Both the position numbers and the translations under genes were made by a program. From the NCBI RefSeq assembly GCF_000214665.1, contig NC_015572.1:3844001-3908000 (forward strand): DNA of 64,000 nucleotides, given 5' to 3'. Below, in pieces: positions 21,600-29,697 of the stretch. How positions within the stretch are numbered: the first letter of the stretch is position 1; the number at the start of each line of letters is the position of its first letter. The notes under the pieces were generated by a model, which was not told where the DNA came from, made no database searches, and saw nothing but the letters and a program-made list of their open reading frames with translations. The stretch comes from Methylomonas methanica MC09 (GTDB lineage Bacteria; Pseudomonadota; Gammaproteobacteria; Methylococcales; Methylomonadaceae).

Positions 21600-21673
21600 G
21601 GCTGCGTAGCAAAGTGGTTATGCAGCGGCCTGCAAAGCCGTATACACCGGTTCGATTCCGGTCGCAGCCTCCA
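21600..21673 (+). tRNA. tRNA-Cys (GCA)
   Basis: A 74-base cloverleaf with CCA encoded. The acceptor arms GGCTGCG and CGCAGCC pair perfectly, the anticodon loop CTGCAAA gives anticodon GCA, and the T-arm contains GGTTCGATTCC. It lies 48 bases after tRNA-Gly. Confidence 0.97.
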
Positions 21674-21704
21674 TTAGTCGGTTTAAAGCAGTTCAATACA
21701 ATCC

Positions 21705-21742
21705 AAAAACCCGCAAGCTAAAAGGCTTAGCGGGTTTTTTAT
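21705..21742 (+). terminator. Intrinsic terminator after tRNA-Cys
   Basis: AAAAACCCGC and GCGGGTTTTTT form the outer stem, with AAGC/GCTT extending it, followed by T residues. It ends the tRNA transcript 30 bases after the CCA. Confidence 0.85.
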
Positions 21743-22041
21743 TGTCCAACGAAGTACGACCGAAGGCATTGAAATCCGGGGATACTTGGGGGGGTATAAA
21801 TGGGAGCACCTCTTACAACCTCAGCATGAGATACCACAAAGACCCCTTTCTGACGAATAATCCGCCGAGAAAAGACATAGAAATTGTAAAGCGAGTTGCG
21901 GTTTACATTATGCAAATATCGGCTCGCCCCTTGTTACCGACGAGTTAAATAATTGACGATTATGCGAAAACATTGATGGGCAAAACATCTTCAAAACTCT
22001 TGAATTGCAGGAATGGGCAACAATTCGGCAATTCCGATTAG
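21743..22041. other. Non-coding stretch between tRNA-Cys and the rhuM relic
   Basis: About 300 bases. The only open frame of note (68 codons from 21742) overlaps the terminator and resembles nothing I know. Together with the decayed rhuM gene that follows, this looks like the eroded remains of an insertion beside the tRNA genes. I see no intact integrase and no obvious repeat of a tRNA end. Confidence 0.4.
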
Positions 22042-22340
22042 TTCAACGGGAGCAACCGCGACGTAAACCGGGAAATCGATTTTAACAACCTGGATGCCCT
22101 TATCGCCGCCGGTTATCGCGTCAACAGCCATAGCGCCACCCAGTTTTGTATCTGAGGCACGGTGACGCGGAAAGCATTCATCATCAAAGGCTTTGCACTG
22201 GGATGATCAGCGATTGAAACAGAACAAGCGTTTCGGCAAGGATTATTTCGATGAGTTGCTGGTGCGCATGCGCGAAACCCGACAACGAGCGGCTCTTTTA
22301 TCAAAAAACCACCCACATTTACCCCGACTCCAGTACCGCA
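22042..22340 (+). pseudogene. Remnant of a RhuM-family (virulence-associated) gene
   Basis: Translation from 22042 gives NREIDFNNLDALIAAGYRVN and then SHSATQFCI, followed by an in-frame TGA where RhuM proteins have Trp, then RKAFIIKGFAL. After a frameshift near 22195 the match continues in the next frame as DDQRLKQNKRFGKDYFDELL and VRMRETRQ. These are the core of RhuM/Fic-associated virulence RhuM proteins, which are often carried on genomic islands beside restriction or toxin systems. Only about 100 of some 330 residues remain. At least one nonsense change, one frameshift and loss of both ends make it non-functional. Its place next to two tRNA genes suggests a decayed island. Confidence 0.75.
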
Positions 22341-22414
22341 CTACCCCGGAAAAGACGCTTAACAGAAGTCGTGATTGATTTAGTCATACTGTTGTTTGCT
22401 GTTTGAGCACACCA

Positions 22415-23008
22415 TTAAATCCCCGCCATGCCGATATAACCGGGCAACCGCTGTATACCGGCCAGCCATCGACGGATATTCGGAAAGTCGCTTAACGGGA
22501 TATCGCCCTGCGGCGCCAGCGCAACATAGGGGTAACAGGCTATATCGGCAATACTGACCCGGTCGTTTGCCAGCCAGTCGTGCTCGGGTAAATGCGTTTC
22601 CATCACTTGCAAGCCGGCCTTGCCGAGTTCCTGACTTTGCGCTAAGTCCCACGGCCGGGAAAACAATTTGACCGCCCGCGCCCTAGCCAAACCATACAGC
22701 AATTCATTTTGCGCCAATGCCAGCCATTGCATGACATTTGCCAGTTCTTCCGCCTGAATGGGCAACCAATGCGGCTCGCCGTACTTACGCGCCAGATAGG
22801 TCAGAATCGCGGTCGAATCCCAAATCAGCCGGCCCTCATCTTCCAGAACAGGCACTTGGCCGCGTGGGTTGATAGTGAGAAAGGCCGGTTGCTTGTGCTC
22901 TCCCGTCATCAGGTTTACGGCAACCGTTTGGTATTCCAGCCCCAGCAAACCGCAAAACAAACGAATCTTGTAACAGTTACCGGACAGTGCGATGTCATAC
23001 AGTTTCAT
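22415..23008 (-). CDS. Glutathione S-transferase family protein
   Basis: A 197-residue cytosolic protein with the GST layout: a thioredoxin-like N-terminal domain (ALSGNCYKIRLFCGLLGLEY; cis-Pro region RGQVPVLED; Ser in IWDSTAILTYLA) and an all-helical C-terminal domain with DWLANDRVSIADIACYPY, the conserved N-capping Asp motif. It conjugates or reduces electrophiles with glutathione; the substrate is unknown. It is a single gene that ends next to the rhuM relic, with its own short upstream region. Confidence 0.88.
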   Translation of the reverse strand: MKLYDIALSGNCYKIRLFCGLLGLEYQTVAVNLMTGEHKQPAFLTINPRGQVPVLEDEGRLIWDSTAILTYLARKYGEPHWLPIQAEELANVMQWLALAQNELLYGLARARAVKLFSRPWDLAQSQELGKAGLQVMETHLPEHDWLANDRVSIADIACYPYVALAPQGDIPLSDFPNIRRWLAGIQRLPGYIGMAGI

Positions 23009-23188
23009 CGCGCGTTACTTCCCCTATTCAATAGTTTAAAAAACTTGCCGCCGCTTGACCGGCAAGCTTAGTCGAAGCAGCCCTGCTCTTAACCTGAACA
23101 GAACCAATAAATCTAAATCGCCCGGAACCGGCCAAATTGTTGGCCCGCTGTCACGTTAAATTCATATACGAGTGCTATTACTTTAGAT

Positions 23189-23227
23189 GCCGCCCGCAAT
23201 GCTTTCATCGTCCTCCGGGCGGCGTTT
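23189..23227 (+). terminator. Terminator-like hairpin upstream of the VTT-domain gene
   Basis: GCCGCCCG pairs with CGGGCGGC around a loop of about 19 bases and is followed by GTTTT. It lies in the 255-base gap between the divergent GST and VTT-domain genes, where no gene ends on this strand. It may end a short leader or be a structured 5' region. Confidence 0.4.
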
Positions 23228-23263
23228 TCGCACCAACCGCAACAGACAAAAACAATAATAAAC

Positions 23264-23938
23264 ATGTCCATTACAAAATCCAAAAACCTGGCTTTAATAC
23301 TGCCGGCATTTTTAGTTATCACCTTTTATTTTTCGGATCAGTTAACCCTGGAGGCGTTTAAGGATCATAAGTCGCTGATTGCCGCTTTCATCACCCAGAA
23401 CTACGTTTTGTCGGTAATCCTGTTCTTCCTGTCCTGCGTTGTGTTTGTCAATTCGCCGGTTCCGTTTGCCGCCGTCATCAAAATGCTCAGCGGTTTTTTC
23501 TTCGGTTTTTACATGGGGGCTATTTACAATATCGCCGCCACCCTTCTGGCCTGTGCGGTGGGATTCGGTATCAGCCGCTATGCGTTCAAGGACTTGTTCG
23601 AACGGCTGTATTACGACCGATTGAAGACGCTTGAAGCCGATATTGAGGAAAACGGTTTTTATTATTTCCTGTCGCTACGACTAGTGATGGTGGTGCCGTA
23701 TTTTTTAATCAATATACTGGCCGGTATTTCCCGGATTTCCTTTAAAAAATACCTGTTGAGCAGCGCGCTGGGGGTCATGCCGGCCTCGCTAGTGTATGCC
23801 AATGGCGGCAACAAGCTGGAGCATATCAACTCGATCGACGAGCTGTTCAGCCCGGGGGTTATCGCGTCTGTTTTATTGATTGCGCTGATGTCCCTATCGC
23901 CGCTGTTGCTGAAAAAATACCGCTACGCAAAGCAGTAA
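23264..23938 (+). CDS. TVP38/TMEM64-type (VTT domain) membrane protein
   Basis: A 224-residue inner-membrane protein with about five hydrophobic segments. The central VTT/SNARE-associated domain is visible as FAAVIKMLSGFFFGFYMGA, then TLLACAVGFGISRYAF, and later RLVMVVPYFLINILAGISRI. DedA/VTT proteins are linked to lipid scrambling and membrane homeostasis in the wider superfamily; the role here is unknown. ATG 23264 is the first good start before the hydrophobic N-terminus. The gene converges on the EEP-family gene 13 bases downstream. Confidence 0.85.
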   Translation: MSITKSKNLALILPAFLVITFYFSDQLTLEAFKDHKSLIAAFITQNYVLSVILFFLSCVVFVNSPVPFAAVIKMLSGFFFGFYMGAIYNIAATLLACAVGFGISRYAFKDLFERLYYDRLKTLEADIEENGFYYFLSLRLVMVVPYFLINILAGISRISFKKYLLSSALGVMPASLVYANGGNKLEHINSIDELFSPGVIASVLLIALMSLSPLLLKKYRYAKQ

Positions 23939-23951
23939 GCCCTGCTCCACC

Positions 23952-24794
23952 TCAAAACAGCTCAAACCGGGCGACGTAGCCGAAATGATCGGACACAACG
24001 GGATAGAACGTGTCGTTAAAGATAATGTCCATGGTTCGGATTCTGAGCGGCTGCCCGTTACGTTTGAAAATATGGTCGATTCGTTTGGGCGGTCCGTATT
24101 CCCAACCGTCTATCCGGCCATGGTAACTGGGCTCGTGGAACCTGCGCGGATGGCATTCGTAAAACTGGTCCACATACTCGGCGTTGCCGACGATATGGTT
24201 GTAGGCGTGCTCGCCGGCCGGTGCGTTAAAATCACCGACGATTAAATCCGCGCGGACGCCGAAATGCCGGCGCGACTCGATCAGTTGTTTCGATCGCGCG
24301 TATTCCTCGAAAAAGCCATGGTGCGCCCAGCTCAAATGCACATTGGCGACATGCAGCAGGCCGAACCAGGGCACGTCGATGCAAGACACGGTGATATTCC
24401 GCGACATGTAATTGTCTTTACGGCGGTCGTTGGACACGTAGGCCGAATAATTGTGGTGCATGGGGTAACGGCTCAAGATGGCGGTACCTTCCCGCCAGCG
24501 GTAAAAGCCGATATGGCTCCAGTCCTGATGAATGTGATACCAGCGTCCCCAATGGCGTAGTTTATTGCAAACTCTAAACGCCATATTGGAAGGCGACTCG
24601 CCATAGGGATGGGTTATCGGGTCGTGCATATATTCGCCCACTTCCTGAAAACAAATCACATCAATGTTCAGGTGGGCAATAGCCTCGGCGATGATATGCA
24701 CCTCGCGTTCGTGATGATGCATGGTTTCGAAGCAGCAATGCCGGGAATGTTGCTGGTAGGTGTGCAGATTTAATGTGAGTAGTGACAGTTCCAT
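23952..24794 (-). CDS. Endonuclease/exonuclease/phosphatase (EEP) family protein
   Basis: A 280-residue protein with the DNase I-like fold. It starts with LSLLTLNLHTYQQ (the catalytic Asn region), has VICFQEVGEY with the metal-binding Glu, then VGDFNAPAGEHAYN with the Asp-x-Asn pair, and ends VSDHFGYVARFEL with the catalytic Asp-His. No signal peptide is seen, so it should be cytosolic. Family members cleave DNA, phosphoinositides or other phosphodiesters; many histidines and tyrosines (HHHEREVH) are notable but not diagnostic. Substrate unknown. Confidence 0.82.
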   Translation of the reverse strand: MELSLLTLNLHTYQQHSRHCCFETMHHHEREVHIIAEAIAHLNIDVICFQEVGEYMHDPITHPYGESPSNMAFRVCNKLRHWGRWYHIHQDWSHIGFYRWREGTAILSRYPMHHNYSAYVSNDRRKDNYMSRNITVSCIDVPWFGLLHVANVHLSWAHHGFFEEYARSKQLIESRRHFGVRADLIVGDFNAPAGEHAYNHIVGNAEYVDQFYECHPRRFHEPSYHGRIDGWEYGPPKRIDHIFKRNGQPLRIRTMDIIFNDTFYPVVSDHFGYVARFELF

Positions 24795-24923
24795 ATAGCC
24801 GGCTGTGCTGGAATCGCACCGTTAGCTGAGCAACAGGGTATAGACGGATTCGAAAACAGGGCAACAGGCACAAGCCCGTCGCCCCATCCGCTTCGGCACG
24901 TCGATTCCGCGTCGGCCAACGAT

Positions 24924-26012
24924 TTAGTGGCTCAACACCACGGGCGAAAATGAAAAGACATTTTCGCTAGACGGATCGACGGTCATTTCAATCCAGCTGT
25001 TTTCCAGACTACCGAATACCTGTACCCGGCTGAAGTTGCTGGTCAAGGTGCCGTCGTCGTTAAACATGGCTTTATCTATTTTGTAATAGTGAGAATCGCC
25101 GTGCACTAGCAGCACTTGGCCGTCGAAATTGCGGGTTTCGTTGACCAAGGTGTTGAAGAAATCGGTGTAACCGTTGTTGGCGTCCAATTGCGGCAAAAAG
25201 TCGTCTTGGTAACCGCCGTCGCTCAATTCAAATGGGAAGTAAATGTCCGCTTGAATCAAAATCACGATACCGGCATTGCCGTTTTCCCGGGCTTTGGCAA
25301 AGGAATCCTGCAACCACTCGACATTTTTGAGGTTACGGGCTTGAAATTCCGCTGTTGCTGCATCGCAATCCGCTTGGGTACGGTTCGATTTATTGGTGCA
25401 TTGTTTAGCGGTAACGACCAGATTGTTGTTACTGCCGGGAACGTGCAGCGCTACGAATTCGACATTGCTTTTCGTAAAGCGGCTGTTTTCGGAATACGCC
25501 TGACCCAGTTCGCCTTGGCGTTCAACCGCCATGGGGTGCTTGCCTTGGGAAAGATTATCGCTGAAAAACGTGCCGCGCAGGTAACTTAAACGCTCGAGAG
25601 GATCGTAACTGCCGTTATTAGTGCGATGGCAGTCCGTCCATTCATTGTCGCCCAAACTATAAAGCGTCGGTACGTTTAAGCTATCAAAAATATCGATAAC
25701 GTCCTGACCTATCGCTTGGTCGGTACACAAGGAGCTGCCGTTTTTGGTATCGCCGGCAAACAAGGTGAAATCGAGATGATGTTTGTTCATTGAGCTAATG
25801 GTTTGCTCGATCTGTATCGATTTCACTGCCTCGTCATTGCTATAAAACTCATCGCCCCACAACGCCACTTTTAACGGTTTATGTTTATGGTGGTGTTCGC
25901 CGCGACGCTCGTCATGATGGTGTCTACCATGCTTGGAATCGGCCGTGGCGGCAAATGGGGAAAGAGCAGCGATTGAAGCTGCGAGCAATGTCATTTGAGC
26001 AAAGTTCTTCAT
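24924..26012 (-). CDS. Secreted metallophosphoesterase with His-rich N-terminus
   Basis: A 362-residue protein with a signal peptide (MTLLAASIAALSPFAATA) followed by a His-rich tract, DSKHGRHHHDERRGEHHHKH. The metallophosphoesterase core is recognisable but divergent: LKVALWGDEFYS, LDFTLFAGDTKNGS (GD motif), YSLGDNEWTDCH (GDNE motif) and VLLVHGDSHYYKID (GHxH-like, here GDSH). The enzyme should hydrolyse phosphoesters outside the cytoplasm with two bound metals. It is encoded just after a PhoX-like gene on the same strand, separated by hairpins, and shares the His-rich feature with it. Confidence 0.8.
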   Translation of the reverse strand: MKNFAQMTLLAASIAALSPFAATADSKHGRHHHDERRGEHHHKHKPLKVALWGDEFYSNDEAVKSIQIEQTISSMNKHHLDFTLFAGDTKNGSSLCTDQAIGQDVIDIFDSLNVPTLYSLGDNEWTDCHRTNNGSYDPLERLSYLRGTFFSDNLSQGKHPMAVERQGELGQAYSENSRFTKSNVEFVALHVPGSNNNLVVTAKQCTNKSNRTQADCDAATAEFQARNLKNVEWLQDSFAKARENGNAGIVILIQADIYFPFELSDGGYQDDFLPQLDANNGYTDFFNTLVNETRNFDGQVLLVHGDSHYYKIDKAMFNDDGTLTSNFSRVQVFGSLENSWIEMTVDPSSENVFSFSPVVLSH

Positions 26013-26132
26013 GTTAAATCTCTAAATGTATTAGGTTGGCTAAATATGCGCGTCCCTGAAACGCGCACCCCACCACAATACAATTTCAATATGACGAGCC
26101 AATTACATGACAACTCGCTTTGGCTACGAGGC

Positions 26133-26166
26133 AAAAAAAAGGGCTTGCCGTTACAGCGAGCCCTTA
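26133..26166 (-). terminator. Intrinsic terminator upstream of the metallophosphoesterase gene
   Basis: On the minus strand the stem GGGCTCGC/GCAAGCCC (one mismatch-prone centre) is followed by eight T residues (26133-26140). It lies downstream of the PhoX-like gene and about 120 bases upstream of the metallophosphoesterase gene, so it should separate the two transcripts. Confidence 0.75.
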
Positions 26167-26193
26167 ATCCAACCACGGTTTGACCGGTTTAAA

Positions 26194-26234
26194 TGCAAGC
26201 CGGGTGTTACTCTGACATCAACACCCGGCTTGCA
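26194..26234. repeat. Long inverted repeat after the PhoX-like gene
   Basis: TGCAAGCCGGGTGTT and its perfect complement AACACCCGGCTTGCA are separated by 11 bases. It lies 20 bases after the PhoX-like stop and just before the intrinsic terminator at 26133. It probably forms a very stable mRNA 3' stem. Confidence 0.7.
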
Positions 26235-26254
26235 ACCGGTTCTTATTAACCTGC

Positions 26255-27814
26255 TTATTTAGCAGCTTTGACCAATTTATGGATAAAGTTGGTGTCGTCG
26301 CTATGGGTACAGGTTTTTACACTACGATGTTTGTCATCATGATGACCGTGATTGTGGCCATAACCGTGGCCGTGCTCATGCTCGTCATCGCTATCCGCTG
26401 CACAAGGTGGCGCGATAACGTTGGTGATATCCAACAACCAGGTCGCGTCGCCCATGCCTTCGGCTTCGTTCAAGGTACTTTCGGGATGCTGAACGTTAAT
26501 GATGAACTCGGTTGGGTTAGCCGGATTGAAAATCATCCCGGTGTTCTCGGCACCTTTAACTTGCAAACTCAAGAAATGATCCACGGATTCGGCAACGCCG
26601 TCGCCATCGGTGTCGCGCAGGAACCAGATGTCGCCGCCGACGTTGTCGCCGTTCGGCCAGTCTTCAACCATATAGATGTTGCCCAGAGCGTCTTGAGCCA
26701 GATTGTCCGGAGAATTGATTTGACCGGTGGTAGCGGCATGACCGACGTTTTTTAGGGTGCTTTCATCGGCGAACAAACGCACCATGGCTTTACCGTGGCC
26801 CAATTCCTCGACCGAATAAGCCGCCAGTTCTTCCGTGGCGGTGAAGTACAAGACTTCGTGGCCGTTTTTCAGGTAACCGACTTCGACATCTTCAGGACGG
26901 CGATAAGGCGTGCCACCCAATTCGTCGGCAGCCAGACGGCCACCGCGGGTAAAGTTATTGAAGGGATCCGCAGTGGTCAAAGCAACACCGTTGGTATCGG
27001 TAATCGCCACCCATGACGCCATACCGGTACGCTCGGCGGGGTTATGGTTAGGGTAGGCGCCGGCTTGGGCGGACGCACTGCCACTGTAGTTTTCAACTTT
27101 CAGGACAAAGGATTGACCTTTGCTGTAATCGCCCTTCATTTTAGGCACGAATTTGTAGATTGAGCCGGAACGGTCTTCATCGACAAAATACAAAGCGGTG
27201 CCGGCATGGTTAAAACGCAGGCCTTCGTGGGACACATTAGGCACGCTTTCCAATTCGGTCACGATCACGGCTTCGCCGTTTTCGACATCCGCCATGGGAT
27301 TGGCTACTTCAAACAAGCGGCCTTGGCCGGACCACTCTTCGCCTAACAAAAGCGTATTTTTCGGGGTCCAGGTAGCGGGGTCGAGCGCACCGAAATCGTT
27401 AGTCCAATCGCCGTTGGCACCGCCCATGTCGCCTTTGAACAGATTGGTGGCTTTATCGGTCGTACGGTCGTAACGGGTTAAACCGGCGCCGTATTGAGTT
27501 TCATGCGGCAAAAAGATGTAACGGCCGGTTGGATCAAACGCGCTCATGTCGGTCATGGAAGCACCATCGCCAAGCCCTGGGACCCGCACAGTCGATTGTG
27601 ATGGATCGGCCTCGATCTCGTGCAAACTGGTCAAATTTTGGTAGCTGACACCGGCAGGCACCTGCCAAGGTGAATTCAGTTCGTTAACATGGTTGGGTAA
27701 CTGAGCAACAGCCGCAGACTGTGTCAACGGAATGAAAAATACGTCCGTACCCGCAACAGCTGTCTGCGCGCACGCCAGTAACACACCTGTCAAGATTAAA
27801 TTCTTTTTATACAT
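26255..27814 (-). CDS. Secreted PhoX-like (DUF839) protein with His-rich C-terminus
   Basis: A 519-residue protein with a signal peptide (LILTGVLLACAQTAVAG). The body matches the DUF839/PhoX beta-propeller: GASMTDMSAFDPTGRYIFLP, LLLGEEWSGQGRLFEV, VSHEGLRFNHAGTALYFVDE, GSIYKFVPK and NIYMVEDWPNGDN. PhoX proteins are calcium- and iron-dependent alkaline phosphatases, but the wider family holds many proteins of unknown activity and this one is only PhoX-like. Residues of about 475-500 are strikingly rich in His (HEHGHGYGHNHGHHDDKH), a likely metal-binding tail. Together with the metallophosphoesterase and glycerophosphodiesterase it suggests phosphate scavenging or metal-dependent secreted enzymes. 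Confidence 0.8.
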   Translation of the reverse strand: MYKKNLILTGVLLACAQTAVAGTDVFFIPLTQSAAVAQLPNHVNELNSPWQVPAGVSYQNLTSLHEIEADPSQSTVRVPGLGDGASMTDMSAFDPTGRYIFLPHETQYGAGLTRYDRTTDKATNLFKGDMGGANGDWTNDFGALDPATWTPKNTLLLGEEWSGQGRLFEVANPMADVENGEAVIVTELESVPNVSHEGLRFNHAGTALYFVDEDRSGSIYKFVPKMKGDYSKGQSFVLKVENYSGSASAQAGAYPNHNPAERTGMASWVAITDTNGVALTTADPFNNFTRGGRLAADELGGTPYRRPEDVEVGYLKNGHEVLYFTATEELAAYSVEELGHGKAMVRLFADESTLKNVGHAATTGQINSPDNLAQDALGNIYMVEDWPNGDNVGGDIWFLRDTDGDGVAESVDHFLSLQVKGAENTGMIFNPANPTEFIINVQHPESTLNEAEGMGDATWLLDITNVIAPPCAADSDDEHEHGHGYGHNHGHHDDKHRSVKTCTHSDDTNFIHKLVKAAK

Positions 27815-27910
27815 TTCGACAATCCAGATTATTGAAGTGGAGCCGCAATGCTAACCAGCAAGTGTGACATTTTGATTAAAGTCAAAAGACTGGCTCGAGG
27901 GTAAAAAACC

Positions 27911-27937
27911 AAAAAAAATCCGGCTGAAAGCCGGATT
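27911..27937 (-). terminator. Minus-strand terminator in the leader region of the PhoX-like gene
   Basis: AATCCGGCT/AGCCGGATT (9 bp, 3-base loop) is followed on the minus strand by eight T residues. It lies about 97 bases upstream of the PhoX-like start, where no protein gene ends on that strand. It could be an attenuator or end a small RNA. Confidence 0.65.
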
Positions 27938-28255
27938 ACGAGGAAGAAAAATGAATGTGCTTCTCAGCACAATCCTGAGAGTAATCAGTCATAAAAAAAG
28001 TTCACTCGCACGTCGTCGCCGTATATAACCTATCGCGAAATCGCCGCCTTGCGCCGATAACTTATAGTTTTAGACCGGACTTTTTATGGGATACACAGGC
28101 GACGAAATGCGTTCAATGGAAACGGCCCGGTTTTGCGGGACGTCTTCGAAGCCAGCCTGCGTCAGGACTTGACGGTATGGATTCCGGCCCACAGTTCCGA
28201 AATAGTGTAAAACCAGCTAAAATCCTGCCCTTAAGTTTAGATAGCGGAGTGATAG
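27938..28255. other. Gap upstream of def
   Basis: About 320 bases without a supported gene. An open stretch with no start (about 28061-28210) reads as GNGPVLRDVFEASLRQD and so on and ends at a TAA; it may be a gene scrap. The promoter of the def operon should lie in the last part of this gap. Confidence 0.4.
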
Positions 28256-28762
28256 GTGAGCATTTTAACGATTCTGGAATTTCCCGATAAACGGTTGCGT
28301 ACCGTGGCCGAGGAAGTCAACCAAGTCGACGACAACATCAAAACCCTGGTCGACGACATGCTGGAAACCATGTATGCCGCCAAAGGGGTGGGTTTGGCCG
28401 CTACGCAGGTCAATGTGCATAAACGGGTTATTGTCATGGACATCAGCGAAGACAAAGACGAACCCATTTGCCTGATCAATCCGAAAATCGTCGAAAAAGA
28501 CGGCGAGGAAGAGTCGGAAGAAGGCTGTTTGTCCGTCCCCGGTTTTTTTGAAAAAGTCAGCCGCGCCGAACACATCAAGGTTCAAGCCTTAAATCGCGAC
28601 GGCCAAAGCTTCGAACTGGAAGCCCGCGAGCTTCTGGCGGTCTGCATCCAGCATGAAATGGACCACCTGCAAGGCAAACTGTTCGTGGATTATTTGTCTG
28701 CCTTCAAGCGTAATCGCATCAAAGCCAAGCTGGACAAAATTCACAAACAGCAAGGCCACTAA
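28256..28762 (+). CDS. def: Peptide deformylase
   Basis: A 168-residue metalloenzyme that removes the formyl group from the N-terminal Met of new proteins. The three motifs are intact: [10 protein letters not shown] (motif 1), EEGCLSVPG (motif 2, metal Cys) and [12 protein letters not shown] (motif 3, HExxH-type metal site). The start is GTG at 28256, giving the usual [15 protein letters not shown]. It is 8 bases before fmt, the classical def-fmt operon. Confidence 0.97.
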   Translation: MSILTILEFPDKRLRTVAEEVNQVDDNIKTLVDDMLETMYAAKGVGLAATQVNVHKRVIVMDISEDKDEPICLINPKIVEKDGEEESEEGCLSVPGFFEKVSRAEHIKVQALNRDGQSFELEARELLAVCIQHEMDHLQGKLFVDYLSAFKRNRIKAKLDKIHKQQGH

Positions 28763-28770
28763 GGACAGCC

Positions 28771-29697
28771 ATGAGAATCGTTTTTGCCGGTACGCCGGAT
28801 TTTGCCGTACCTACCTTACAAGCCATCTTGGATTCGGATCACGAGGTATGCGGCGTCTACACCCAACCGGATCGCCCCGCCGGCCGCGGCCGCAAACTGA
28901 CGGCCAGCCCGGTCAAGCAATTGGCGCAAAGCCATCAGCTGCCGGTATATCAGCCGGAAAACTTCAAACAACCGGAAGCGCTGGCCCAATTAGCCGCGCT
29001 CGATGCCGATTTAATGGTAGTGATCGCTTACGGATTGATTTTGCCGCAAGCCGTAATCGACACGCCCCGTCTGGGCTGTATCAACGTACACGGCTCCTTG
29101 CTGCCGCGCTGGCGCGGCGCCGCACCGATACACCGGGCTCTGATAGCGGGCGACGACGAGACCGGCGTCACCATCATGAAAGTCGTGAAAAAGCTCGATG
29201 CCGGCGACATGCTGCTGAAAGCCGCATGCCCTATCGGCGCTACCGACACCTCCAGCACGCTGCACGACCGGTTGGCAACCCTGGGCGCGGAGGCCTTGGT
29301 TAAGGTGCTCGATCAATACCAACAGGGTACTGTGCACGCCGAACCGCAGGATGAGGCCCTGGTCACCTATGCGCATAAACTGGAAAAACACGAAGCCGTG
29401 CTGGACTGGACGGATACCGCCATCCAGCTGGACCGCAAAATTCGCGGTCTGAATGCTTGGCCGGTAGCGCAAACACTATTTAAGGGCGAGGTGATGCGGG
29501 TCTGGCATTGCGCTTTAACCGACAAGACCGGCAACCAGCCCCCCGGCACCATCGATTGCGCCGAACATAATCTGGATGTGACAACCGGCGACGGCGTGCT
29601 GCGCCTGTTGGAAATTCAGCTGCCCGGCGGCAAACGGATTGCCGGCAAGGACTTTCTAAATGCGCATGCCGCCGACGGCGTGCGCTTGGGATCATGA
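28771..29697 (+). CDS. fmt: Methionyl-tRNA formyltransferase
   Basis: A 308-residue enzyme that formylates Met-tRNA(fMet) with 10-formyltetrahydrofolate. It begins RIVFAGTPDFAVPTLQA and has the catalytic stretch NVHGSLLPRWRGAAPIHRAL with the Asn-His pair, then the C-terminal OB-like domain. It sits between def and rsmB, and overlaps rsmB by 4 bases. Confidence 0.97.
   Translation: MRIVFAGTPDFAVPTLQAILDSDHEVCGVYTQPDRPAGRGRKLTASPVKQLAQSHQLPVYQPENFKQPEALAQLAALDADLMVVIAYGLILPQAVIDTPRLGCINVHGSLLPRWRGAAPIHRALIAGDDETGVTIMKVVKKLDAGDMLLKAACPIGATDTSSTLHDRLATLGAEALVKVLDQYQQGTVHAEPQDEALVTYAHKLEKHEAVLDWTDTAIQLDRKIRGLNAWPVAQTLFKGEVMRVWHCALTDKTGNQPPGTIDCAEHNLDVTTGDGVLRLLEIQLPGGKRIAGKDFLNAHAADGVRLGS

Noticed and set aside
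21743..22041. Search for an integrase or attachment-site repeat next to the tRNA genes
   Set aside because: No integrase motif and no repeated tRNA 3' end could be found by eye.
28061..28210. An open stretch ending in TAA before def that reads like a protein C-terminus
   Set aside because: It has no start codon and no family I can name; too short to call a pseudogene.
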